A DNA stretch of 64,000 bases from Aphelenchoides besseyi (lineage: Eukaryota > Nematoda > Chromadorea > Rhabditida > Aphelenchoididae): contig JAMPIQ010000001.1 in the NCBI GenBank assembly GCA_024699855.1, positions 17,484,001 to 17,548,000 of the forward strand, in the 5' to 3' direction. Within the stretch, counting starts at the first letter, position 1. Each line of letters opens with the position of its first letter. Of this stretch, positions 21,385 to 33,300 are shown one piece after another. The translations under genes were made by a program, and so were the position numbers. The notes under the pieces were generated by a model. It saw nothing but the letters and a program-made list of their open reading frames with translations, did no database searches and had not been told where the DNA came from.

Positions 21385-21882
21385 TTATTGGATTCAAGAG
21401 AAATAAACGGTACTACTGCTAAGGTGCTTAGTTCATTTGGTTAGATTTAAATTGATCAAACGAACGCTCCTCACAATCAGACGATTTAAGGGCACCGAGT
21501 CGGAAATAACGTTCGTCGTGATTAAAATAAAGACGAAGGAGGGCGAGGAGCTTAGAGTTGATCGTCTTAACGTTTTTCGATTTTGTTCTTTTTTGATGGA
21601 AACGCGAATTCTAGTCGTCATTTTTACTCAACAACCAAAATGAGCACAAACGATGGTAAGTTGTTTTTGACTTTCAATAGATGGTTGATCGTTGACTGTG
21701 CTCTGTACAGAAATGTTTGACGACGCAATGAACATTGTAGAGATTATTATACGTTAATGAACATTGATGTCTAAGCAATCTCTACGATTGAAGTGCTGCA
21801 AGACACTGGCACGGGTCGTTCGAAGTGTAAAAATTGATTGAGTATAAAATGAAGATTATTGTTCACTCAAGTTTTCTTCAAG
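21385..21882. other. Intergenic, nothing recognised
   Basis: Contains AATAAA near 21402 for the thioesterase. The short open frame at 21437-21643 has no supporting features. Confidence 0.4.
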
Positions 21883-23309
21883 ATGACTATCGAATATTTA
21901 GTTCCAATTGATTTCACTGTCGAAGATGAAAAGTCTGTGGACTTGAATTGTTTTATCGAACCCACGGATGTCACTTTCCAATGGATTGTCGATCAATTGG
22001 ACGGCAAAAACGAACGTTGGAATCGATTGCGTCAAACGACTGCCATTTCGAATGTTTGTTTATTGCCGGAAATAAATGTACAGATTCCAGGTTGATTTCG
22101 AATTGATCAGCGGTGCAGGATTCCTCTCGCATGTTAGTCGGATTCTGATCTTCTTCAATGACGACGCAAAACCGTTCAGTGCATTTCTAAAGGTCTAGTC
22201 ATAACAAGACTGGTTGCATGAACGTGTGTTTAGGTTCCAACAACAAGCAAATTTGTTCTAATTACTCAAGGAAAATCCAATGGATTCGAAGATCAGATGT
22301 CGAAGGGACTTATCTTATATCACAACCAGGAGATCAAGTTCTACAATTTGATCGCTCAACACTATCCGCACATATACTTACCAAAGATGTACGGCTTCGA
22401 ATTGAGCGATCCGTTAGATCAACGTCACGGTCGAGTTTTGTTCGAAGACGTGGCTGATCGTGGTGTAATGGCAAACGTTACTGAAGGGCTTACAATCGAA
22501 CAAGTAAAACTATTGTGTTATAGCTATCCTTATAAGCATTTTCTAGACATTGAATACGATTGAACATATTGCGAAATTACATGCCTTTACTCGTTGCATG
22601 CCAAGTTCCGAAGAAATATTCAACCAAATGGAAGAAGTCCATAAACTCGATATGACAGACCGTGAACTGAGTTTAATGGAGCGATTGCAACAACTAAATG
22701 TCGGCTTTTTTAAAGAACACAAAACCGAATATCAACAGCTTTTTGATCGTTTTCATTTGCAAACGGCCGATCCACACAAGAAGTTTGGTGTCAGAGGAGT
22801 GATCTCGCAGGGTGATCTGTGGGTGAACAACATTTTGTTTTGTCCTGATTTAAACGGCAAACCAACAAACAATCTCTTTACAATCATCGATTATCAGTGC
22901 TCGTATATCAGTTGAGAAAACGTGTAGTTCTTTTTACTTATTCTTCATTTAGGTCACGGAATGAACGATTTGGCACGATTGATACTCGTGAGTTGTTCGG
23001 CCGATTTGATTCGAAACAAGACCGAACGTTTCCTTCGACATTACTACGAAATGTTCAGCCATGAATTGCAAGCTCACGGACAAGAAGTTGGTTACGATTT
23101 TAAAAAGGTAAATAACGGGAACTCAATAATCAACTCTGACAATTTAGATGAAAGAAATGTACGATTCAGCGTCTTCACACGAGTACATTTTTGCCGTTAG
23201 TATGTTTTCGATGATTGCCCAGCCATTGGAAGAAGGAGAACTGCGCGAGAGTTTGATTCAACGGCTAATTGCCGGCTACGAACAATGCAATGGTAATTGG
23301 AAGAACTGA
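21883..23309 (+). CDS. CHK/DUF1679 kinase-like protein (ecdysteroid-kinase-like family)
   Basis: ATG 21883 (MTIEYLVPIDF) follows a TTCTTCAAG acceptor. The chained exons encode an aminoglycoside-phosphotransferase/choline-kinase fold: a beta-rich N-lobe (ELISGAGFLSHVSRILIFF, FSAFLK then VPTTSKFVLITQ) and VLFEDVADRGVMANVTEG. The helix NTIEHIAKLHAFTRCMP precedes the catalytic loop VISQGDLWVNNILF, which keeps the Asp and Asn although the usual leading His is Gln. TIIDYQCSYISHGMNDLARLI supplies the metal-binding Asp. The family is greatly expanded in nematodes; insect relatives phosphorylate ecdysteroids, and the nematode substrate is generally unknown. Six or so introns, all about 40 bp. Ends KN at 23307-23309. 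Confidence 0.88.
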
Positions 23310-23363
23310 GAACTTTAACGTTTATTGTACACAATTTGATAAAACAATTTCAACTTGATAGTG

Positions 23364-24495
23364 CTAACTCTTATTCCACGCAGCTTGGAGCATGTCAAAA
23401 TGTCGTTCGAGTGTGAGTGCCGGTTCAACCGTCGACGAGCTGTTCGAAGCCGAGTAGTTGGTAGTACCAATCAAAAGACAAAGATCGTTGATCAGCGCTC
23501 GACGAAGTGGAGCGAATGTGAATAGAATAAAAACAACGTAGATAAGATTATAGCACGCCATTGAATTGAAAATGATCTGAGGATTGAAAATGAAATTCCC
23601 AACTTACATTGGTAGCAACTTGGTATTCAATCGTATTCATGCCGTAGCCTTTGGTTCTCAAGAAAAAGATAACCGGAACAGCAGCCAAACAAACGAGATA
23701 GCCAACACTATAAAGATACGCCAGTGGATATAGAACTTTGACGATTGTGTTTGTTTGTCGAAGTTCAAAACGTTCAGAAAGTGTTCCCGAATGTCGTTGC
23801 TTCTTGAAATGTTTGATAAGGTAGTTAAATTGCTAAGCTGTTAGGTAATCTCTTAAATAATTGTCCTGCTTACGTATTGACCATATCCCCACGAGATAGC
23901 ACCAAGAGGAAAAGCGATCACGACCAAGAAAATGTCGTGCCCTTGAATTGCACAGATCTCGTAAAGACGATCGTTCATTGCCTTTAATTCCGATGTGTTC
24001 AACAAGACGGCACATTTGATGAAACAGATGAGCAACAAGAAAACAATCTGAAGAATTGGAACGATGATTCCCGAGCACGTTCATTGAACTCACTGCCGAG
24101 AAAACCACTCGCTTTCCATTTCGATTTTCCAAATTGTTTTTGTATTTCAACGACAATCGCCGTTCCCATCCGATCAAAAAAAATTTCAAATCAGTAATCA
24201 ATGTGAACAATTGGACGGAAAAGTGAAGAGAATAGTAAACAAAGGCGCCCACATAGTTGCTCCGATCAATCGAATAGGAGTTGGGATCAATCTGACCCAA
24301 AATCGGATGAATACAAGCGATAAGGGCCGAAGTGAAGGAAATAGCGTTGAGTACGTATTTCAAGTTGGGATTGACCAACGACAACTGTGAGACTTTGGCA
24401 ATGGAATAGAGGTTAATCAACGTTGATGGAACTCCGCACGCGAATTCGAACGATCGCATCAGAAGATCGATCTTCTGCAACAGTTGAGGGTCCAT
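23364..24495 (-). CDS. Nematode 7TM receptor, Sra-superfamily-like chemoreceptor
   Basis: ATG 24495 (MDPQLLQKIDLLMRSFEFAC) starts a chain of four exons with seven hydrophobic helices. Examples are LKYVLNAISFTSALIACIHP, NYVGAFVYYSLHFSVQLFTL, IVFLLLICFIKCAVLL, IFLVVIAFPLGAISWGYG, VLYPLAYLYSVGYLVCLAAV and YNLIYVVFILFTFAP. The segment TLSERFELRQTNTIVKVL before helix six resembles the LS-x-RFQ-x-x-EN signature of the Sra/Srab/Srb superfamily. These receptors usually act in chemosensory neurons through G proteins. The C-terminal tail is short and ends AAWNKS at 23364. Introns are 40-50 bp. It faces the kinase-like gene tail to tail, only about 50 bp away. Confidence 0.8.
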
Positions 24496-24921
24496 CGAAA
24501 TGTAGTGGTCGAGCTCTATTGGCTTCTATTACGAATATAAACTGGTTCGAGAGTTGTGCGGAGTTGCCATTGTGTTCATAGGTCACGCACATTGTTGCAA
24601 TAAAAATGCAACGTTTTCTATTGAACTCATATCGTGATCAAAGTGCAGTTTCGTTGCGAAATGAACGGAAGTTCGAAAAAACTGCTCAGTCGAAAATGTC
24701 AACGTGCGCAATTAGTCATCTAATCATATCGCCCACTCTTCGGGAAACAACACCCTACGGGCGTTTCGAACGTCGTTGGCAGTTTGTTTAACTGAGCGGC
24801 GAAAACGTTTGTTTATTTGCGTCGAATCAACGATTGTGTTTTTCGGTTTCTGAAGTTGTTCGCTTCGGCCACTCGAACAACCTGCTTAAAAGATACTGAC
24901 CGGAGATTTCAGATAATCAAA
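24496..24921. other. Divergent intergenic promoter region
   Basis: Lies between two genes transcribed away from each other. ATTTCAG at about 24906-24912, just before the plus-strand ATG, looks like a trans-splice acceptor. No gene seen. Confidence 0.4.
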
Positions 24922-25386
24922 ATGTACTTTCCATTGATTCTGGGATTCGTGTTCGGTAAGTCGATTTGAGTGTTTTGAATCAATTCGTTTTGCCCAGTGG
25001 TTTCGGTCGACATCGTTGATGCGGCGATGGCTCGAGACTTCGGAGACCTTGGATTACCGTACAGTTTCAATTTCGGCGCCGGAAACAGTCAGATCAAACG
25101 TGAATGGGACGATGCAAAGCGGCCACCACAGACCATCAAAGTCGGCACGGATTATTGGACCACCAACGGAGTTAGTTGTTTTGAAGGTTTTCGTTTTGTT
25201 ACCCACGTGTTTCAGTCGGATCAAATCGATAAAGGAAACGTTTTTCTGCACAAGAACGGAACCTTGGAAATCAAGAAGTTTGGTCCCAACGACGTCGCTG
25301 CGTACACGATGCCCGACGAACCGGAGAATCGACATGGCAATATCGCTCTTGCGCCAACGATGCTTATCGTCAGTTTGCGAGACTAA
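24922..25386 (+). CDS. Secreted nematode Ig-like domain protein
   Basis: The first exon encodes a signal peptide (MYFPLILGFVFVVSVDIVDA across a 43 bp intron). The second carries YSFNFGAGNSQIKREWDD, then YWTTNGVSCFEGFRFVTHVF, FLHKNGTLEIKKFGPNDVAA and NIALAPTMLIVSL. The NGTL-x-I-x-x-FGPND-x-x-x-Y block is the F-strand/Tyr-corner of a compact I-set-like domain common in small secreted nematode proteins. Only one Cys is visible in the mature part, so the usual intradomain disulphide is absent. About 140 residues, complete, stop at 25384-25386. The role is unknown; secretion is supported by the signal peptide. Confidence 0.75.
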
Positions 25387-27316
25387 CTCTTTCCAAATAA
25401 AACATCCATGGCATCAAGAGGTTGTTATCAAGAGCAAAAACAATGTTATTGAAACTGAAATGGGAATTGGCATGCGCTCTTGGGTATCGAATTACGGCGA
25501 GAAAGCGAAGATGAACGATTTCAATTTCGAGTGTTCGACTTCTATCCTTCCGTTTTGAAGCGAAATCGGAAGCTCGCAAAATGAGCGTTTTGTTGTTCGT
25601 TTAAGTACTCCATTTTCCCACTCAATTTCCAAATAAAGACGAACATCCGACTGCAAAGTTTCAGCCATTGGCACGTTGCCGACTTTCCGGAATTCTCAAT
25701 GGACATCGAGGAAAAAAGTTCGAAAAAGGGTGAGAAGAAGGCGGACAACGTCGACTGAGAGCTGATTCGAGTAATGCCAATAGTTAGTCTCGTGGGATTG
25801 CGTTCGGTCCTGATCCGTCCTGCAAGTTTGGGCGATTAAACTGGTCGAATTAACCGTTTTGGTCGGAGTAAATGAGTGGATTGTCATTGAGAAGAATGCG
25901 GCTTCCTTTTGTTTCGATAATAATCGAGTTTCCAAGTAAGAGTCTTCAGACGTTCTCCTTCAGTTCGACCACTTTAAAGTCAACACACCGCTGAATGCAG
26001 TGGGCTGGTCCCGAAAACGGTTTTCGCCTATTTGGTTGGTTATGGAAACTTCAACTGACCGTAAGAATTGTCATTCAGAATTAACAGTCCATTTAATCAA
26101 CAACGAAGCCGAATTTCCGTTGATTAATGACTCTGACTTCAACGTGGCAACTGGTTGCTCCGAATTCGGCTCCTGAATTTCGGTCATGTATTTGTTTCTC
26201 GTGCCAACTGCTCATTCATCTGAGTCATTTTCACGGTCATGAGTTGGTAGTCTTGAAGACGTGCCAAATTACCAAACTTGTTTACATTCGAATAGGCCTG
26301 ATGTTTGGCTTCCGACCTTAATAATCGACCTTTTGTTTGTATTGAAAACCTAGCGGATGTGACTTTAAAGAGATTTTAATTGAGTCTTCCTGTTGACTTT
26401 GCTTCGAAACGATCTATGAATTGAGAATCACAAGACCGGAGATTTCGGCTCATTAGCAACCTTCGCTTGAGCAAAAGTCGTGAGTAAGACCGTCGGATAA
26501 GAGCGTTTAGTTTCGGTTTTTGTAATCGAATTAGCTCAACAAAAAACGTCTTCTTCAGCTCCGCCATCAAACAACGGCGAGAAAATTGCTCCGGTCGAAC
26601 AATGACGAACACTTCACGGGTGGGCCGTTAGATGTCGGCAATTTTCCATTTGGTCCTTGACTTTAAACTTTGAGAATCTCTAGCTTTTTGCTCATTACGA
26701 AAAGACTTCCAATTAACCGACCGCGTTCGTTCATTGGGAAACCACATGGTCGAAAACAAGCGAGATGGTCAGAACAAGAATCAACCGTGAAAATTGGGTT
26801 TTCCACGATAGACCGCTTCTTTTGTTCTTCGCAAAAGAGTTTACTTTCGACTACCGTGTTCCGCGAACATTCTCGTTTTCCGGTCCTTCGAGATTCCACG
26901 CCGCTGATTACCACAAACGTGCTTATCGCGGCCCTTCGCAAACAATCCGAGAACGGCGAAGACTGAAGGGCAGAATCCGCGTGTACCTTCGGCCAAACGC
27001 AAGAAATTACTCTTTCCGGCTGGTTGGCGTCTATTTTTGTGAAAGACGAAACGCACGTTCTAAAACGCATTCCTTCTTCCTGCCCATATTGCCGCCAATT
27101 TGTTCACGAGACGACGTGGCCAATTTTTTCGCTGAAGACTGTTGAGCGGCGTGTTTGTGTTGGTCGTAAATTTCGAAGAGATTCGAAGACGAGCTCTTCT
27201 TTCGTATTCTCCATTGACCCTTGACCTAAAGTCGTTCATCACACCACGCCGACGGGCTTAGTAACGTTCGAGTCATATTCTCACGTGTCGTGTGCTTTTC
27301 GGCTATTTTTGTCAAC
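25387..27316. other. Intergenic and upstream region of the PKG gene
   Basis: Nearly 2 kb with many short frames on both strands but no domain, conserved motif or splice chain. It probably contains the distal promoter of the PKG gene. Confidence 0.45.
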
Positions 27317-30300
27317 ATGTTCAACGGGGCCGGATATTCAAATGGTTTCCAGCATACCTATCACTCGTCATTCCTCTCCGATTTCACTAATCCACGCGTC
27401 GCCCTACTCATGGACTTGTCGCGAGAAGAGCTTTTGGTTGAGTTGGAGCGTCGAGATGAAGAGATCAGAAGACTGACTGCCGAATTGGCCAACTATCGGT
27501 CGTATGCTCACGGTCGCAAGATCGCCATCTCCGGTGAAACGCCGAGTGAAGCGCATTCACAAGTGATCGCGAAAGATCAACGGTAAGTTGCGAACGACTT
27601 GTTCGCTTATGAAACATCTCGTTTTCGTTGAAACAAGCGGGAAACCCCGACAGACGAAACGCACCCAACGAGTTTCGGGTGGATTTTCGAATCCCATTGT
27701 CTAATCTTCATTAATTCGTCGACGATCACGCGATCGCAAAAGTTCGCGTTATTCATTGTCGGCTCAAAATGCCCGAAGCGAAAGCGATCAAAATACATGT
27801 CTTAATCGAAATCTCAAACTACAATCTTCAGGACATTTGACATAATCGAAAGTGCTCTTTTGGCCAACGAGTTTCTTTGTCAACTCGAACAATCGCAAAT
27901 CGATAACATGATCGATGCAATGCAACCGATGAATTTCGCTCCGGACTCTTGGATCATAAGACAGGGAGAACAGGGAAACGAGTTGTTCGTACTCGAAGGT
28001 ATTCAAAACGAACAAGAAGCCACTTAACCGGATATTTCAGACGGAAAAGTTCATGTAACGAAAGACAGTCGGTTTTTACGCTTAATGGAAGGTCCCGCGG
28101 TAATTGGCGAGATATCGATGTTGTACAAATGCGAGCGTACAGCATCAGTTAAAGGTAATCCCGAGGTGATAAAGTGTTTATAAGAGATTTAGCGCTAACA
28201 AAATGTCGAATATGGGCCATTGAAAGACAACGTTTCCACGCAATTATGATCAATAGTGCTCAGTCGAAGCAGAGAGAAATATACGATCTGATGAAGCGTT
28301 CGAGACGACTTTGCCAGATGTTCAACGACGATCAACTGAGCGGTCTGGCGAACTGTGTGAGGGAAGAACAATGGTCATTCCGAAGCGAAATCGATGGATC
28401 GCAGTTGGATGGTCGAATTTATTTGATTTTCTCCGGACAGGTAAAGAAGTTTCGTCAAAACCAAAATGTCTCTAAACTTTCCATCCGCAATTCGCATTGA
28501 TTTTGCAATACTGCGGCTTATTCTCGTTCAGACGTTCGCTATCTAGCCATCATGGTTGACTTACTGACGTAGAAGAAACATCAGTCGCGCATTTATGGCA
28601 TCGCGGTGCAAACTCGTTACCCACTCGGTCACGCGCTTGTCTGCCTCTACATCGGTGCTACGTGACTTTTATAAATTGGGTCGGGAATCGATGAGGTAGT
28701 AAAGGAGTCATGTTGATGTAATCGTCGTGATCTCTCAGCTTTCATCATAAAGACGTGATTTCACTCCGAAAGTGCAAACGCCGTCGATTTGCGTTCACGA
28801 TTAAAAGACGAAAATCCGAAGTTGTCGGCGAGTGCATTTGCTCCGTCAGTTTGTTTTAAGCAAAATCGATTTTGATTCGTACTTTGTTGTCGCGCTGTTC
28901 CCTCTTCTCATGTGATCTTCACGACAATTTTCATACAGTGAAACCAATTTGTTGTCAGTTACGATCTTCGACGCTAATGACAATTCTAGTAATCGCTCAG
29001 TGACTCCTCGAATCGTTTTTCCGCATTCTCAGTACGCGGCCTATAGTTTAAAAATACCGTAGAGTACCCTTGAAGATGTTTACAAAGGTTTCCGATCGTT
29101 CGTTTGAAAAACGTGAACTTTGTTATCGAAACTCCTTGTTTACAACTTCGATAGTTTCCTCTAATCCCTACAGTGATGAGTGTGTGGTCAACACTACGAA
29201 GATCACCTGTTTATTACTCACCGCTCAGATCACGTGTTGCAACGGCGAACTTTGATCGTCGGAGCAAAATGAGTCGTGTGTGTGTGGAGCAGCCGTTTAG
29301 TTCCGTCTGCTCGACGACTGATGGCCAATCGAATGGAAATGTACGAAAGTTTTCGGGAATTGAAACTCATTTGGAGATAAAAAAAACGCACGTATCTAAT
29401 CACCGGACATTAAATACGGTGGCTAACAGGCGCCAAAACTTCCGTCCGATGTTTTGTCGGAGTTCCCAGACGTCGAAAACGAAAGCGAAATTAATTGGAC
29501 TCAAGCAGAGAAATATGATTCCCGATGTACGTGCCGTTTGCAGGCGCCGCCGTAGTTGTTGGGCTCAAAGTACGAGATGACTTGTTTCGGACCTGCGGAC
29601 CAATTGCTCAATGGATGAGCCGTAGAGTTGAAATGCGAAAGCAGTGGGAGGTTTTGAAACTTTCTATTCTGGTCCTTCGAACGAACAGTTTTTAGTTTGC
29701 TGATTACTTTTGATTCCACTTACCGTAGAATGAAGTGACCCGCTTATTCAGCGCAAGATCTTTGGATTGCAATTTTCAAAAACCGCGCCCTTTGAAGTTC
29801 ACTAGTCGATTAATCACTTTGCATCTTCGAGCGCCAACTTCCGGTTTGTGTTCTGAAGTTAATGGGTGATAAGCACTCGGATTGAGAGGATTCGAAGAGT
29901 TCACTTTTGATTTCATTAGGCGATTCGATTCTTGTAGTTGACATCAACACTTTCGGCTGCTATTTCTCGATGTTTGAACGTTCGTTTACACTAATCGTTT
30001 CTTTTTTAACACTCATCATTTTTGGGCTTTTAATGAAACCGCGTAAATATTTTTCGTTGTTTTCAAGTTCACGATTCTCACGGCAGTTTCATAAGTGGGC
30101 GCTGTTTGACTTTGCTGCGCAGTACAGAAACGTTGAAGTGATCGCGTTTGTGTGCGTTGAAGACGAGGCTTTGCGGGTTTATGACACCTAAATTGGTTGC
30201 AATCTTCAAGAATTGCGATCACATGCCCACTTCATGGTTCGAACTGAAAGTACACAAACGTTTGGGTCGCGCTGTGATTGACAGAAGGGTCATACTGAAG

Positions 30301-33300
30301 TGAAAAGCGATTTCGTTGAAATTTGTCGTGAGAAAATTTTCTTCACGTTCACTCTCATGCAGCAAAGTCGATTGTTTGCATGCACACACGAGTTCTAATC
30401 GCTAATTCCGTCAATGTCAGCAATTTGAGTGCCGATTAGCGGTCGCGGTTGTTTGAACGATCGTGAGCGAACGTTCTTTTGTCCGCTGAACACCCCAACT
30501 GTAACCTGAGAGCTCGAACGGCTACGGTAGAAGTGTTTGAGATGCAAATTCCGAACTAACAACAATGCCCAGAAGCCTCGAATTACCAATCGGCGCGAGT
30601 TTTCGAACGGCCAATCGAATTCGTCCACTTCCGAATACTCGGAAACGTGAAGACCGCAAAAGCGGGTCTCCGATCAAATTTCGATGATCACGATTTTTGG
30701 GCACTCGGCGTGTTTGATAAAAACATAACCATTAAAAGTCGGAAACAAACACTCCGTCGGTGATTTCTGATCGACTCTCATGCGCATGCAAAGACAATGA
30801 AAAGCGCGGACCGTTTTGTGCACAAAACGTCCAACTGACCACGAAACGTGGGGGTTTTTTCGAAATTCGACGCGCATTGTAAACGAGAAGACGAACGCAA
30901 ACTTTTTTTTCAGATTACGCAAAGACGAGATTCGACCTACGGCGGATCGCCCGAACTGAAAACGTGTGTTGCCGGCGATCTCATCGGTGACTTCTACAAA
31001 CTTTCGTTGGCCTGCAGTGCTGCCGGCAACAGTCTCGCATCGAATCCGCTACTACGTGCTTTCGCATCGGCACAACGGCCAACGTCAAGGTAAGCGGTTT
31101 CCTTTTTTTGATCGGTCTCCCTAATCATTGGGTTTCTGTTCACTTGACACTCGGTTTTCATTCATCTTCTTTTCGTCAGCAGTTTAATTATTCTCTCTCC
31201 ACCAAACAAGACGATTGCAAGCCGACGCTCTTTAATTGCAAATGGGGGAGCGGTCGATAAACAAGTTGGTGGAGAGCTTTTTGCGTCATGATTTTACGTT
31301 CGAATATCGAAATTCGTTCGTCACTCGACCGAAACTCGGTACGATTTCGGTTTATACGACCCGGAGCTTTGTAGGCTTGTTGATGAGCAAAAAACCTTCC
31401 GATCTTGCGGAGACCGTGTTCTTGTGTCGTCATTTTTGAGGTATAAACGTCGACGTTTTCGTATTTTTTGCGGCGATTCGAATCGCAACTGATTAGTTTG
31501 CTTGTCGTTGAAACGTCCACAGCCTCGAAGACACGTGACCGTCGATGTGGACGTGATTTCGCTCAATTGAAGGTATTAAACTCAAGAGCGGTCAGAAGTT
31601 TTTGTTTTTCTCACGCTCCACCTCTCGCGACGTTCCAGAAGACGCGTACACGATTGATCGTATAAAAACCGTCAAATGCGCGTTTGCGTTCGACTGTTTT
31701 TGGGTTCTCGAACACACAAGCGGACGCATCAAGAGTCCAATGTTCATGCGCTAATGTGAATGAGAAAGGACATGTTTTGAGATGGGAAGATTAATTGAGT
31801 TGTCGGTCCATAAGAATTCGGGGCCCGTCTTATCAATTTAATCAGCGGTCGCCGCTCTTTCTGTCGGGACGCATTCTTTGAACCGACGACGCAACGTTCT
31901 CACCGTTCCGCCCATTCTCACGCTCCGCTTTTGCCCTCACTCGCGGAGACGTTCACATGTTTCGCACACCGTTTTTGGTTCGCGATTGTTTTCGAGTTGA
32001 TAAGACGAACGGCAATTGACGCACGGCGCCGTTGATGTTTGGCGGACAGCAACATCGAGGAACCAAACTCACGACTTGTTTTGTCGAAAAACTTTCCCAT
32101 CCACTGCAAACAATGACCGTGGAGCTTAAGCACTCGACCGGTTTATGACCACCGACTACTGTTCAGGTTTCCGTTCCACTCGAGTTTGTTTTTGAGGCTT
32201 CAAAATTACAAAAACGAAACTCGTTTCCGATACGAAATGCTCGCTCCAGAAACCGCAATCGATTTTGATCGCTCTTCTCACGTCTATTTCGGTTTGTTTT
32301 ACGATTCAAACGTGTGATTAGATTGCAAGCTTTGTTTTCCGCAATGAGCTGCTTTCACATCAACGTCTTTGTCTGTTCATTTATCAATTTCGATCCGTAG
32401 AACGTGCAAACAAGTGAGTTGGGCACTCGACTTATATTTTCCAAGTACCGTAGTTGATGGTCGTCGGCTTTCGAAAGCCGCTTTTCGGAATCTCACCTCC
32501 GACTCTCCATTTGTGAAATTCGTCATCTGAAGCTCATTTCGTTAAACTGACGAATCGTGCTCATTAAACTAATTTCTCTTCTTATTCATCACCAGAGGCG
32601 AAATGTCGCTAAGACGATTTACATTTGTTTTCGTCATTTTAAGACTTTTCAACCTCAAACATTTGAGTCTTTTCGCGTCGTTTATCAGCGTCCATAAGGT
32701 TGCTAGTTGAACAAATTTGGCTGCTGCGCGACGGTTTCTTATCATCGGACACTGCGGAGGCAAAATTGGTTTCGACTACAGAAATCGATTTCCATTCGTG
32801 TACGAAATGACGATAAAACGTGAATGCAATCGGCTACTAATCTCCATTGTTTTCAGAAATAACTCCAGTAACGAACGTTTCTTCGTCGATTCTGTTGAAG
32901 GCTGTAGACTTTTGGTCATGTTAGTGGAACAAATTTGCCGAACCCTAGACAATACGGTGCTTATCGAAGAGCCGTCGACTTTGTGCAAAGGGTTAGTTTT
33001 AATATTTGCTTGTTGACTTTAAAACGCCAAAAACTGTGCGTTAGATGATTTTAAAGTTCAAAAAAACATACGTGTGGGACTGAACCGCGATTTACATGCA
33101 AAGAAGAAGATCTGCCGATGATGAAATCTGCTTGTCGAGTGGGGAAACAAACACACTGGCGTCTGATGCGTCAAAAGATGTTCGTTAATCGATTCGTCCA
33201 CAACCTCTCTCGCTCGAGACGATCTTCTTCGTTACTGTGCGCGCAGATTCGGATCGTGCACGCGCTTGTCCCAATTGTTATACTTCTAGTTTGGCTGATT

